DNA of 64,000 bases from the NCBI GenBank assembly GCA_963702995.1, contig OY969783.1, forward strand, positions 3,968,001 to 4,032,000, read 5' to 3'. Positions within the stretch are counted from its first letter, which is position 1; each line of letters begins with the position of its first letter. The notes below the pieces were generated by a model. That model saw nothing but the letters and a program-made list of their open reading frames with translations, did no database searches and was not told the origin of the DNA. Source of the stretch: MFD04580-c1 sp963702995. Lineage in GTDB: Bacteria; Planctomycetota; Phycisphaerae; Tepidisphaerales; Tepidisphaeraceae. Both the position numbers and the translations under genes were made by a program. Below are positions 18,598-27,410 of the stretch, piece by piece.

Positions 18598-20313
18598 TTA
18601 CACCGCGTGCAGGGGCGTCGCGCCCTCGTGGGGAACGTTGGGGTCGCCGTGCGTGCCGCCGAGGTGGACCGCCTTGTAACCGCCGACGGACTTGAAGTAG
18701 AGGAACAGCAGGAGGTAGATGCATGCCATCGCCGCGGGGATGGCGGAGTCGGCTCGGAGCGTCAGGCGATCGCCCGCCTGATTGGCCTCGACAATCAGCT
18801 TCTGACCCGCCGTCGCAGGGAGAGGGCCGGTCCCGGCGACGGCCGCCTTGGCCGCCTCCAGCTTCTTGCCATCCAGGCCCGTCGCCTCGCCGAAGAACAG
18901 GAACGCGCTGGGCTTGTCAGCCTTATTCGCCTCGAAGACGGGCTTGCCCGCGTCAGAGGAGACGAGTTGCTGGCTGGTGAACCGGTCTTTCGCGTAACCC
19001 AGGCCAGGCGAGCCGACCATCCCGGCCGACATCATACCGATGCCTCCCATGATGCTGATCGCGATCGCGCCGGTTCGCGGGAAGCGGTCTGACGCGACCG
19101 CGAGCATCGTCGGCCAGAAGAACGTCTTGCCAGCGGCGTAGACCGTCAACGCCAGCATCGCCATCACGAACCCGTTGATCGAACTGACCAGGTTCAGGCC
19201 GACGCAAGCGACGGCGGCACAGATCATGAGCAGCCCGATGGGCGACACTTTCAGCGTCTTCTCGATAAAATTGGCACAGAACCGAAGGGCGAACATGACC
19301 GCCGAGGTCCACACGAACAGGATCTTCCCCTGCGCGGGGCTCAGGATGTTGCCGGTGATGTTCTGAATCCAGCCGTCTGTCCCCAGTTCCACCGCGCCAA
19401 CCAGGGCATGGGTAAAGAACAGGACGAAGAGGAGCCAGGCGCCGACAGAGAAATTCGTGATGACCGCGACGACGATCAGGAGCACGCCGCCGATCGCATA
19501 CCCGATCCATTGCGCGGTGGTGGCGGCGGCGGCGGCCTCGGCGGCCGTCGCGTTCGCCTTCACCAGGAAAGGCTCCAGGACGCCGCCGGAAAAGAACAGC
19601 GCCAAGAGAAAGCACGCGACCAGCGATCCGAGAATCCCGACGTCCTTGAACATCTGTCCGAAGCTAAGGCCCTTCTCGGCCGCCTCCGACTTGGGCATCC
19701 GCTGGCCGAAGAAGAGCAGTCCATACAGCACCGTCGGGACAAGGAAAAGGCCAAGCTGCCCCTTCCACCCGATGTGCATCACGTCGCCGAGCAGGTACCC
19801 CAGGAACCCGCCCAGAACCAGCCCCGCCGGCCAGCTCGCGTGGAGGATGTTGAGGTAATGCGTGCGATTGTGCGGGAAGAGCGTCGCGACAAGGGGATTG
19901 GCAACGCCTTCAAGCGTCCCGTTCGCGATCGCGAAGATGAAGGTCCCCCAATAGAGGAACTTGTAGGCCACTTCCGTTGATGCGTCGGCAGGCACGATCA
20001 GCGAGACAATGGCGGAGATCACATGAAAGACGAAGGCGGCAATGACGAGCGGGCCGTAGCCGATCTTGTCGGCGACCAGACCGCCGATGATGATCCCGAA
20101 GCAGAACCCAGTGAACCCCGCCCCGCCGATCGCGCCGAGCTGCGTACCGGTGAAGCCATACTGGGCCGCCCAATTCGCCAAAATCCCGCCGCGAATAGCG
20201 AAGCCAACACCGGCGGCCAGGATCGCCAGGAAGCCCGCGAGAAGCAGGCGCTTTGCGTTCGGTACGGTCGCCTCGTTGGAAATAGTCGGGTCGGCTACGA
20301 GAGCTTCGGTCAT
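18598..20313 (-). CDS. MFS transporter
   Basis: A 571-residue inner-membrane protein with about 12 hydrophobic segments. N-terminal RLLLAGFLAILAAGVGFAIR leads into GTQLGAIGGAGFTGFCFG and GGLVADKIGYGPL, the loop 2-3 region of the major facilitator superfamily (canonical GxxxDRxGR is reduced to ADKIGY). A soluble insertion of about 75 residues (LVSSDAGKPVFEANKADKPS through KLIVEANQAGDR) separates the last two membrane segments. This is the arrangement of a planctomycete/bacteroidetes MFS subgroup usually annotated as sugar or unknown transporter. Substrate not readable. The start ATG 20313 lies 10 bases from an intergenic spacer without a clear promoter match. Confidence 0.8.
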   Translation of the reverse strand: MTEALVADPTISNEATVPNAKRLLLAGFLAILAAGVGFAIRGGILANWAAQYGFTGTQLGAIGGAGFTGFCFGIIIGGLVADKIGYGPLVIAAFVFHVISAIVSLIVPADASTEVAYKFLYWGTFIFAIANGTLEGVANPLVATLFPHNRTHYLNILHASWPAGLVLGGFLGYLLGDVMHIGWKGQLGLFLVPTVLYGLLFFGQRMPKSEAAEKGLSFGQMFKDVGILGSLVACFLLALFFSGGVLEPFLVKANATAAEAAAAATTAQWIGYAIGGVLLIVVAVITNFSVGAWLLFVLFFTHALVGAVELGTDGWIQNITGNILSPAQGKILFVWTSAVMFALRFCANFIEKTLKVSPIGLLMICAAVACVGLNLVSSINGFVMAMLALTVYAAGKTFFWPTMLAVASDRFPRTGAIAISIMGGIGMMSAGMVGSPGLGYAKDRFTSQQLVSSDAGKPVFEANKADKPSAFLFFGEATGLDGKKLEAAKAAVAGTGPLPATAGQKLIVEANQAGDRLTLRADSAIPAAMACIYLLLFLYFKSVGGYKAVHLGGTHGDPNVPHEGATPLHAV

Positions 20314-20894
20314 ATGAAATCTCCTCTACGCCACTGTCGGATTGGGGGGGGTCGTGGATGCGCTGACGATAATCTAACGGCGAGGCGCATATCTCCAAAT
20401 GAATCACATCGGTGCGCAAGGGTGTAGCCTTCTTCCACGGCAACTCGCCTGTACACCGCCTAAAGCGCCCCGCGAACTCCATGGGAACGGCTACGTCCTC
20501 GTCGGCCTTACGCGTCCGGCCGACGAGGACGTCGGGCTTTAATTAGCGAGCATGTCGGTTTTGAGGTCATGAGGCGCCCATGGCTGCTGACCGCCAAAGC
20601 GAACTTTGCCATGTACCGGGCGCGGCGTCGGCCGTTGTCGGCCCAGAGACAGGCCCATGCGGAGAACGCACGCCCGCGGCCGCCGCCTCAGAACGCGACG
20701 CGTCGCACTGGCACGAAGGAACGCACTGGCCGGCGAGAGCCGATGGCTTCCCAGCGCTGCCCGCTCCGCCCCAGCCCCTCCGGGTTTTTCTTGACATCCC
20801 AGATCGACGCTGCTGAAGTCTGTTTGCCGAGCACGTCGGGCTCGTTCGGGTCGGCCGTTCGCGTCGGCGGGGAGCCCTTTGCGAAAGGAACACG
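20314..20894. other. Divergent intergenic region with an inverted repeat
   Basis: This 581-bp spacer separates a minus-strand MFS gene and a plus-strand secreted protein. It contains a perfect 15-bp inverted repeat, ACGTCCTCGTCGGCC and its complement (20493-20507, 20518-20532), related to 12349-12403. TTGACA occurs at 20795-20800 without a convincing -10 partner. Short open frames around 20580-20816 have no ribosome-binding site or family signal. Confidence 0.5.
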
Positions 20895-23335
20895 ATGCTT
20901 GCCTCTCACCTGCGGGTGCGCCGCGGCGCGTCCTTCAGCGCCTCCCTGTGGCGCTCTGCGCCTTCCTGACGCTTGGCGCCGCGCGAGCCGTCCTCGGCGG
21001 CGGCGTCCCCGGCGAGGAGCCGATGCGGGTTGGGCTGAAGCTCGACGCCCACGAAGGCGAATCGTGGGACTTCGAGGCCTCCACAAAGCTCGCCAACCGG
21101 ATCACCGTGTCGGCCAACGGCCAGCAGCAGCAGATCGAACAGGCGATGGACGCCCGCCGCCAGGGGACGATGGAGATCCTCGCGGTGAAGGATGGGAACC
21201 CGTCCGCCATAAGGATCAAGTTCGGCCCGCAGTGCGATTCTTCCCAGTCGATGAACGGGAATAAGAACGACGTGCCGTTCCCTCTGGCCGGCAAGACCGT
21301 CACGGTGCGGCGCGGCGACGACGGGCAGATATCGCTGGACGTCAATGGGATCGACCCGGCGACGGCCGCCGAAGTGGTCCGGATGGCCGACTTCAACTCC
21401 GGCATCCTCCCGCCGCACCCGGTGGCGATTGGCGATGAGTGGGACGCCGACGCCCGAACCCTGGCGAAACAGTTGCAGCTCGGCCCCGACGACCGGATCA
21501 CGATCAAGTGCAAACTGCTGGCGCTGGGCGCGGTGGGCACTCGAAAGACCGCTGACATCTCAACCTCGGGCTCGGCGACCAAGAACGACCGGGGCGTCGT
21601 CACGCGGCTGGACCTCGGGGGCGTCAACCAGGTGGACCTGATCACCGGCATTGTGCTTCAGTCGGACATCATCGGGAAGATCGGCATCAAGGGAGGCCAG
21701 GACGTCAACGGCCCGGGTGGCCAGCCCATTCCGATGCAGACCAACGGCCAGGGGACGTTGGAGGCGCATCAGACGGTCCACAAGAGCGTCGCGGCCGTGG
21801 CGGCCGCGGGCGGCCCAGGCCCCGACGCGGCCCCGCCGGCCGCCGATCGCCCCGGGCCGCTGCCCGCCCCGGCGCCCGCTCCCCTTCCGGCGCCAGAAGC
21901 GGCTGCGCCCGCCGAATCGGCCGCCGGGCCGTTCGTCGGCCGCTTCAAAGGGGAGGGGTTGATGGTCGAGCTTCATCCCGACGCCGGCGGCGCCCTGACG
22001 GGGACGCTGACCCTCGGCGAGCACAAATACCCGGCGTCGGCGAAAGTCGATGGCGACCGACTGGTGGGCTCGTTCGAAAGCGATGGGAGCCACTTTGACT
22101 TCACCGCCAAGCTCGACGGCGGCTCGATGAGCCTTACCAGCGGATCCAGCCGCTATACCCTGAAGAAGGACGCACCAAACCCCTTGGACAAGCCCAGACG
22201 CCGCAACCCGCTTGAGCCGCAGGCGGGCGCCGAGCCGGCGCCGGCCCCACCGGGAGCGCCGCCTGCGATGGCGGCCGCCCCAGCGGGCCGCACGCTCAAG
22301 ATGAAGCGGATCGCGATTCGCGACGAGCTGTGCAAGTGCGACGCCGCAACCCTCCTGATCCCCGACGCGTGGACAACCCAGGGGGGCATCGTCTGGCGCA
22401 CCGACCCCTATTCGGCGACGACGATGTCCTTCCAGGCGTACGACCCCAAGAGCCTGGACGCGATGTTCATCTACCCCGAGCTGCGCTTCACGGCCGGCGC
22501 GCGCGAGGCGGCCGGGCGCGCGGCGGCCATCGCCGGGCCCGAAGCCGTCGCGCATGCCGAGGCCGCCTTCCCCGACGGCGCCTTTTACATGGGGGCCGAG
22601 ATCCGCCCGCCGGTGCGCACGCCGCTCGATTACGTGAAGGCCTACTTCATCCCCCGGTTCCGCAAAGACCTGGCGAATGCCCGGATCGGCAACGTGACTG
22701 ACCTTCCCGAACTGGCCAGCATGACCAAGGCCAACTGGGCCGGCGTGGAAGGCGTGACCGTCCAGGTGAGCCGCGTTCACTTTGAGTACGCCAGCGGCGG
22801 GGCCCCGACCGAAGAAGACGTTTTCTGCACGCTGACGCTGGTCCCCCAGCCGATGATCCAGTCCCTGGCCTGGGGCGCCACGACCAGTTCCTGCCGCGCG
22901 GCTAAAGGCCATCTGGATGAAGTGCTCGCCCTCTCGCGAACGATGGAGAGCTCGGCGAAGCTCGATCTGAAGTGGTACGCCGGCGTTGTGGACGTCCAAA
23001 ACGCCATGCAGGACGCCATCCGCCAGAACATCTACGCGGCCGGGAAGCTCAGCGCGATGATCTCCAAGCGCAACGACGAAATCAGCGAGATGATTCGCTC
23101 ATCCTACGAAAAGCGGCAGGCGGTGCAGGATCGGGTGAACGAGAAATGGAGCGAGGTCATTCGCGGCGTCGAAAGCCGTGAAGACCCTTTCGGCGGCCAC
23201 CCCGTCGATGTCCCCGCCGGCTACAACTACGCGTACACCAACGCCCTGGGGGAAGTCGTGCTCTCCAATGATGCCAGCTTTCACCCCGGACAGGTCTATA
23301 ACGGCGACTGGCGCGCCATGAACCCAAGGCGGTGA
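20895..23335 (+). CDS. Large secreted protein of unknown function, N-terminal frame break
   Basis: A protein of about 813 residues. ATG 20895, with GAAAGGAA just upstream, gives MLASHLRVRRG. The export signal RLPVALCAFLTLGAARAVLG is in a different frame, reachable only from TTG 20879, so one indel near 20920-20930 is likely. Residues about 50-290 are a beta-rich domain containing GDEWDADARTLAKQL, loosely like DUF6263-type secreted proteins. A Pro/Ala linker follows (about 305-345), then a small beta domain (FVGRFKGEGLMVELHPD), a second linker, and an unrecognised C-terminal domain. Near the end is a charged helical stretch (MISKRNDEISEMIRSSYEKR) resembling a coiled coil. No catalytic motif recognised. 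It is likely periplasmic or surface-exposed. Confidence 0.65.
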
Positions 23336-23541
23336 GGCAGCGGGTAGAGAAGAAAACGCACACACAACCGAAGGAAACCCAAAGGCCCCTATCCGACAAA
23401 ATACGTGCGCACTGCTTCGCCGGCGTTTTCTTCATTTCGGCTTGGCAATTCCTTCGGATTGAGTGCTTCGGATTTAAGCTCTGGCGTGATTGGGGGAACT
23501 CAGCCACCTCCGGCCGCGCCACGGTGACCCGCGGCGGCGAT

Positions 23542-24195
23542 TTAGTTCCCCCCTTGCCACAGCAGGAGCATCTCCCGCGGGCGGCTGCGGCCGACCGGGG
23601 CATCGGGCTCGGCGGGGCGGTCCTTGCGGTCGTCCTTGGCGCCGGCGCGGATCAGAATCTGACAGACCTGGGCTCGATCGTCGTTGAGGTCGGCAAGGTT
23701 CAGCGCGGAGTGCCCCTGGTGATCGCGCCGGTTCACATCCGCACCGGCCGCGATGAGCGCTCGCGTGGCTTCACGCTCGTCATTGTCAACGGCGTACATC
23801 AGGGCCGTCTTCCCATCTTCGGACGTTACATTGAGGTCGGCGCCGGCGGAAACCAGGCTGCGAAGAACAGGGACATTCCCGCGGGCGGCCGCCACCATGC
23901 AGGCCGTCCATCCCTGAGCGTCAGCCCGATTGACCTTCGCCTTGGCGGCCAGAAGGGCCCGGACGATCGTCTCGTTCCCCATCAGAGCGGAATAGACGAG
24001 CGGCGTGGTGCCCGTGCCATCGACGGCATTGACCTCCACCCCGCGATCGAGAAGGCCTTTGACCGCCGGCACATTGCGCGATGAAATGGCCACGCGCAGC
24101 CGCTCAGACAGTTCGATCTGGCGAGACCGCGCGCCTTCCCAACTGACGACCACTAAGGATGCGACCAGAAAAGCGGCGATAGCAACAAATCGCAT
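23542..24195 (-). CDS. Exported ankyrin-repeat protein
   Basis: A 217-residue protein. An N-terminal hydrophobic segment (FVAIAAFLVASLVVV, residues 3-17) acts as signal peptide or membrane anchor. Four to five ankyrin repeats follow at 33-residue spacing: GTTPLVYSALMGNETIV, GWTACMVAAARGNVPVL, GKTALMYAVDNDEREAT and GHSALNLADLNDDRAQV. Each ends in a short helix and a LVSAGADLN-type turn. The C-terminal tail is charged. Ankyrin proteins mediate protein-protein contacts, and the partner is unknown. The gene stands alone, converging on the large secreted protein. A fragment of the ATCCGAAGCAC repeat family lies between them (about 23445-23475). Confidence 0.85.
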   Translation of the reverse strand: MRFVAIAAFLVASLVVVSWEGARSRQIELSERLRVAISSRNVPAVKGLLDRGVEVNAVDGTGTTPLVYSALMGNETIVRALLAAKAKVNRADAQGWTACMVAAARGNVPVLRSLVSAGADLNVTSEDGKTALMYAVDNDEREATRALIAAGADVNRRDHQGHSALNLADLNDDRAQVCQILIRAGAKDDRKDRPAEPDAPVGRSRPREMLLLWQGGN

Positions 24196-24554
24196 GCTTC
24201 GACCTCGAAACCCGAACGCGAGCGTTCACCATGAGCGCGATACCAGCGAACGACGCTGGCATCCGACCCATCGGCGATAGAGAGTAAGGAGAGCCCTGCG
24301 CTGCGACGAGGCGATGCCTTCAGTCGCAGACAACCCCTTCAACATCGATCAACCAACGGCTTCCCCGAATGATGGTTGCGCGAGCGTCGGCCGCTCTTCC
24401 CGAACTTTGTTTTTCGTTGCCCCCACCCGGCAAGAACGGGAGCGGCCGCTATCGGAGGCGAACGCGCTTGAGGGTTGCGCTAACGTCATTCCCTGACAGT
24501 TCTTCCTTACCTACGCTACGGGACAAACTTGGTTTATTTTGGACAGGAGTTCGC
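24196..24554. other. Divergent spacer before the haemolysin III gene
   Basis: No gene seen. It carries the upstream regions of the ankyrin gene (minus) and the haemolysin III gene (plus). TTGGTTTATTTTGGAC just upstream of the Shine-Dalgarno is the only AT-rich stretch. Confidence 0.3.
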
Positions 24555-25202
24555 TTGAGATTTATCACCCGACGCGTGAAGGACCCGTTCAGCGGCCTGT
24601 CTCATGCGGTCGGAGCTGTGCTGTCGATCGCCGGCCTGATCGCGCTGGAGCTGATGTCGGTCGGCAACCCGTGGCATGCGGTCAGCTTTGCCATCTATGG
24701 GACATCCCTGATCCTGCTCTACACCGCCAGCGCCCTCACCCATTCGATCCGGGCGACGCCCCAAATCGAATGGCGGCTCGACCAGCTCGACTACATGGCG
24801 ATTTTCGTCCTGATCGCCGGCACTTACACCCCCCTGTGCCTGGGCCCCTTACGCGGCCCGTGGGGCTGGACGCTCCTGGCGATCGAATGGGCGCTGGCGC
24901 TGGCCGGGATCATGAGCGTCATTTGGATGAAGCGCCGCGCCGGCGCCGTGCGGATCGCTCTATACATCGCGATGGGGTGGATGGTGCTGATCTGCGTTGG
25001 CCCCCTCTGCAAAGCGCTGCCGCGCCCCGCCCTGCTCTGGCTCGTTACCGGCGGCGCGATCTATTCGCTAGGCGCGATCGTCTTCGCCACCAACCGCCCC
25101 CGCCTCTGGCCCGGCCGCTTCGCCGCCCACGACCTCTGGCACGTCATGGTCCTGGCCGGGAGCGCCTGCCACTTCGTTCTGGTGGCGCGATTCGTCGCGT
25201 AG
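24555..25202 (+). CDS. Haemolysin III / PAQR family membrane protein
   Basis: A 215-residue, seven-membrane-segment protein, the usual length of the family. Hallmarks: KDPFSGLSHAVGA at residue 9, TASALTHSI near residue 65, LDQLDYMAIFVLIAGTYTPL, and near the C-terminus HDLWHVMVLAGSACHF. The HxxxH there, with the first H and the D of LDQLDY, forms the PAQR metal site. The family belongs to the CREST superfamily, and its bacterial role is thought to be membrane-lipid homeostasis rather than true haemolysis. I chose TTG 24555 as start because AGGAG (24545-24549) precedes it by 5 bases and the protein then begins at the conserved position. Longer in-frame starts give an unrelated N-terminus. Confidence 0.88.
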   Translation: MRFITRRVKDPFSGLSHAVGAVLSIAGLIALELMSVGNPWHAVSFAIYGTSLILLYTASALTHSIRATPQIEWRLDQLDYMAIFVLIAGTYTPLCLGPLRGPWGWTLLAIEWALALAGIMSVIWMKRRAGAVRIALYIAMGWMVLICVGPLCKALPRPALLWLVTGGAIYSLGAIVFATNRPRLWPGRFAAHDLWHVMVLAGSACHFVLVARFVA

Positions 25203-25322
25203 CCCATCCCCCAACACTAAAACGCCGCCTGCCGCCGTTTCTCGCTCTTCAGGGCTGCAACTGCCGACTTCAGCAAGACCCAGACAAACGCGCCTGCGAT
25301 GAAACAGGCGTACGATCCCGCC

Positions 25323-25730
25323 ATGCGGGCAATCAAAACGAAGCGCTGGGACGACCCTGTTGAGCCCGATGATGGGCACCGCTTGCTGGTCTGCCGCTAT
25401 CGGCCGCGGGGGTTGCGCAAAGCGGACGAAACGTGGGAGGCGTGGGAGCCCGATCTGGGCCCCTCCGTGGCGCTGCACGCGGCCGCGTACGGCAAGGGGG
25501 TCAACCCGATCCCCTGGGCGAGCTACCGGTCCCGCTACCTGATCGAAATGCGGGCCCAAAAGGCCGCGATCGATCGGCTCGCCGCACGTGTGGCGGCCGG
25601 CGAGCAGGTCACGCTCCTATGCTCCAGCGCCTGTGACCGCGAGTCGCGTTGCCACCGCTCGATTCTCAAGGAACTCATCGAAGCCGCAGCCAAATCGACC
25701 CCTCCCGAGCCTGGCGCCGCCCACACCTAA
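25323..25730 (+). CDS. DUF488 family protein, Cys-containing branch
   Basis: 135 residues from ATG 25323 (MRAIKTKRWDDPVEPDDGHR); an ATG at 25299 would add eight residues. The conserved core is DGHRLLVCRYRPRGLRKADE, then LGPSVALHAAAYGK, SYRSRYLIEMR, and near the end VTLLCSSACDRESRCHRSIL. The cysteine-rich segment matches the DUF488 branch that carries a C-x-C-H-type motif; function unknown. Another DUF488-clan protein at 3681-4052 belongs to the YeaO branch without this motif. The gene follows haemolysin III on the same strand after 120 bp and precedes the 125-bp palindromic array. Confidence 0.8.
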   Translation: MRAIKTKRWDDPVEPDDGHRLLVCRYRPRGLRKADETWEAWEPDLGPSVALHAAAYGKGVNPIPWASYRSRYLIEMRAQKAAIDRLAARVAAGEQVTLLCSSACDRESRCHRSILKELIEAAAKSTPPEPGAAHT

Positions 25731-25802
25731 GACGGGGATCATCGCCGACTTATTCAGGATCTCTTGGTCGGCGAGCGAAATCGTTCCGTCAGCCTCTCTG
25801 TT

Positions 25803-26218
25803 GTAGGCACACTCCGTGTGCCGTGGCCCGCCGTTGGGCGGCGCTCGCAGTGCCGGCGGACGGCACACGGAGTGTGCCTGCCACTTGAGCCCGCGAGCGG
25901 AGATCGTTCGGTGGCGAGCCCGCCAGTAGCAGGCACACTCCGTGTGCCGTGGCCCGCCGTTGAGCGGCGCTCGCAGAGCCGGCGGACGGCACACGGAGTG
26001 TGCCTGCTACTTAGGCCCGCGAGCGGATCGTTCGGTGGCGAGCCCGCCGGTAGCAGGCACACTCCGTGTGCCGTGGCCCGCCGTTGAACGGCGCTCGCAG
26101 TGCCGGCGGACGGCACACGGAGTGTGCCTGCTACTTGGCGCGCGAGCGCGGATCGTTCGGTGGCGAGCCCGCCGGTAGCAGGCACACTCCGTGTGCCGTG
26201 GCCCGCCGTTGAGCGGCG
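25803..26218. repeat. Tandem array of about 125-bp palindromic repeats (GTAGCAGGCACAC family)
   Basis: Left arms AGGCACACTCCGTGTGCCGT start at 25805, 25931, 26055 and 26180 (periods 126, 124, 125). Each of the first three is matched about 55 bp later by ACGGCACACGGAGTGTGCCT. There are thus three complete palindromes and one truncated copy ending in the GCCCGCCGTTGAGCGGCGC loop. Between palindromes lies a conserved 40-bp linker containing GATCGTTCGGTGGCGAGCCC. The array occupies most of the 638-bp gap 25731-26368; the remaining 150 bp hold nothing recognisable. Single copies are at 29033, 48001 and 63123. Confidence 0.95.
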
Positions 26219-26368
26219 CCGAACCGCTCGTAAACCCGCGGACGCACACCACCAAACGAGGAACCAACTCGCAAAGCGCGCACGACGAGCAAGTCCGCCA
26301 AACACCGAATCGCGCGGTAGCGTTACGTAGGGTTCCGCGTCACGATCCTTTTTGGCGCCGTTCCCAAG

Positions 26369-27273
26369 TCAGGGGACGATGGTGGTCTGGGGGTACGCGC
26401 TGGCGAGGCGGGATTGGAGGACGCGGGCTTCGACGTAGCCGGGGATCGGGCCGACGCGGACGGTTTGGCGGCCGGTGGATGGGTCGGCGGTCCTTGACGC
26501 GGTGTAGCCCGTGCCTTTCAGGGCGGGTCGGGCGTTGATGACAGCACGGGTGGCCGCGTCGGTTGATTCGAACACGCCCAACTGGACCTGAAACGCGCGA
26601 GCCCCAGAATGGGCGGCCGCTCGGGCGGCGGGCTCGAGGCCGGCGTAGCCGGTGGTGACGCTGGCAAAGGTCTGGTCGGCCAGGTCGAACCAGCCGCGTC
26701 GTTGCTGGCAGACGCCGATCCGGTAGAGCGCCCACGCTTTGGCTTCGCGGTCTTTCAGCAGCGGATAGGCGGCCGTCCATTCCCGCACGGCGGTTTCGTA
26801 GTCGTCCAAGTGGTAGGCGGCGTTGGCCAGGCCGGCGCGGGCCAGGCCTTCCAGAGTTGGGCTTGGGGATTGCCGCAAGGCGCGCGCGTAGGCGTCGCCG
26901 GCGGCCGCCAGATCGACGCGGGCGGCTTCGGTTTGGCCCGCGGTGTTGTCCGCGTCAGCCTTGGCCTCCAGTCCGCGGCCGCGGAGGTAGAGAGCCTCGG
27001 CAACGCCCTGGCCCGAGGCGTTTTCTGAAGGAAAGCGTCGGATGCCGCCAGCGCTTCCGTGTATCGCTTCTGCTCCAGGTCTTTGTACCCGGCGGCCAGT
27101 CCTTCCTTGCCGGCCGGCTGATCGCCGGCGCACCCGGCGAGGATCGCCAGGGCAAGCAGCGCGGCGACGGATCGTCCCTTGTGACGAGGCCGGCCTACCG
27201 CTGCCGGGGACGGATTGAAGGCGGACGCGGCGGCGTTTAGTCCGCCCTGGGAGGGGTGTCGCGGGTTCCGCAT
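26369..27273 (-). CDS. Lipoprotein with TPR repeats and C-terminal SPOR domain, frame-broken
   Basis: About 301 residues. The start is ATG 27273 (MRNPRHPSQGGLN), with AAAGAGG upstream. A hydrophobic signal with lipobox LAGC (ALAILAGCAGD, about residue 44) predicts a lipoprotein. TPR-like helices follow: AAGYKDLEQKRYTEALAASD, then AGDAYARALRQSPSPTLEGL, YHLDDYETAVREWTAAYPLL and AWALYRIGVCQQRRGWFDLA. The final 75 residues, starting AFQVQLGVFESTDAATRAVI, fit a SPOR domain, which binds denuded septal peptidoglycan in other bacteria. The lipobox part and the TPR-SPOR part are in different frames, with a break near 27015-27035 at AAAACG. A role at the cell envelope or division site is inferred from the SPOR domain. 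Confidence 0.75.
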
Positions 27274-27410
27274 CCGTGCCTCTTTCGGTATTGTTCCGGG
27301 AACGGCCGCGGGCGACGGTGGCCAGCAGCCGGCGCGGCCGAGATTGTTTTCCGTCTTGCCGCCCGGGCCGCGCCCCTGCGACCGGTCAACCACCCACAGA
27401 GGACCCGCCA

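Noticed and set aside
25754..26305. Several overlapping open frames (e.g. 183 residues, minus) and a possible CRISPR array
   Set aside because: They translate the 125-bp palindromes (HTPCAVR, GTRSVPAT patterns). The units are too long and lack short direct repeats with unique spacers, so it is not a CRISPR.
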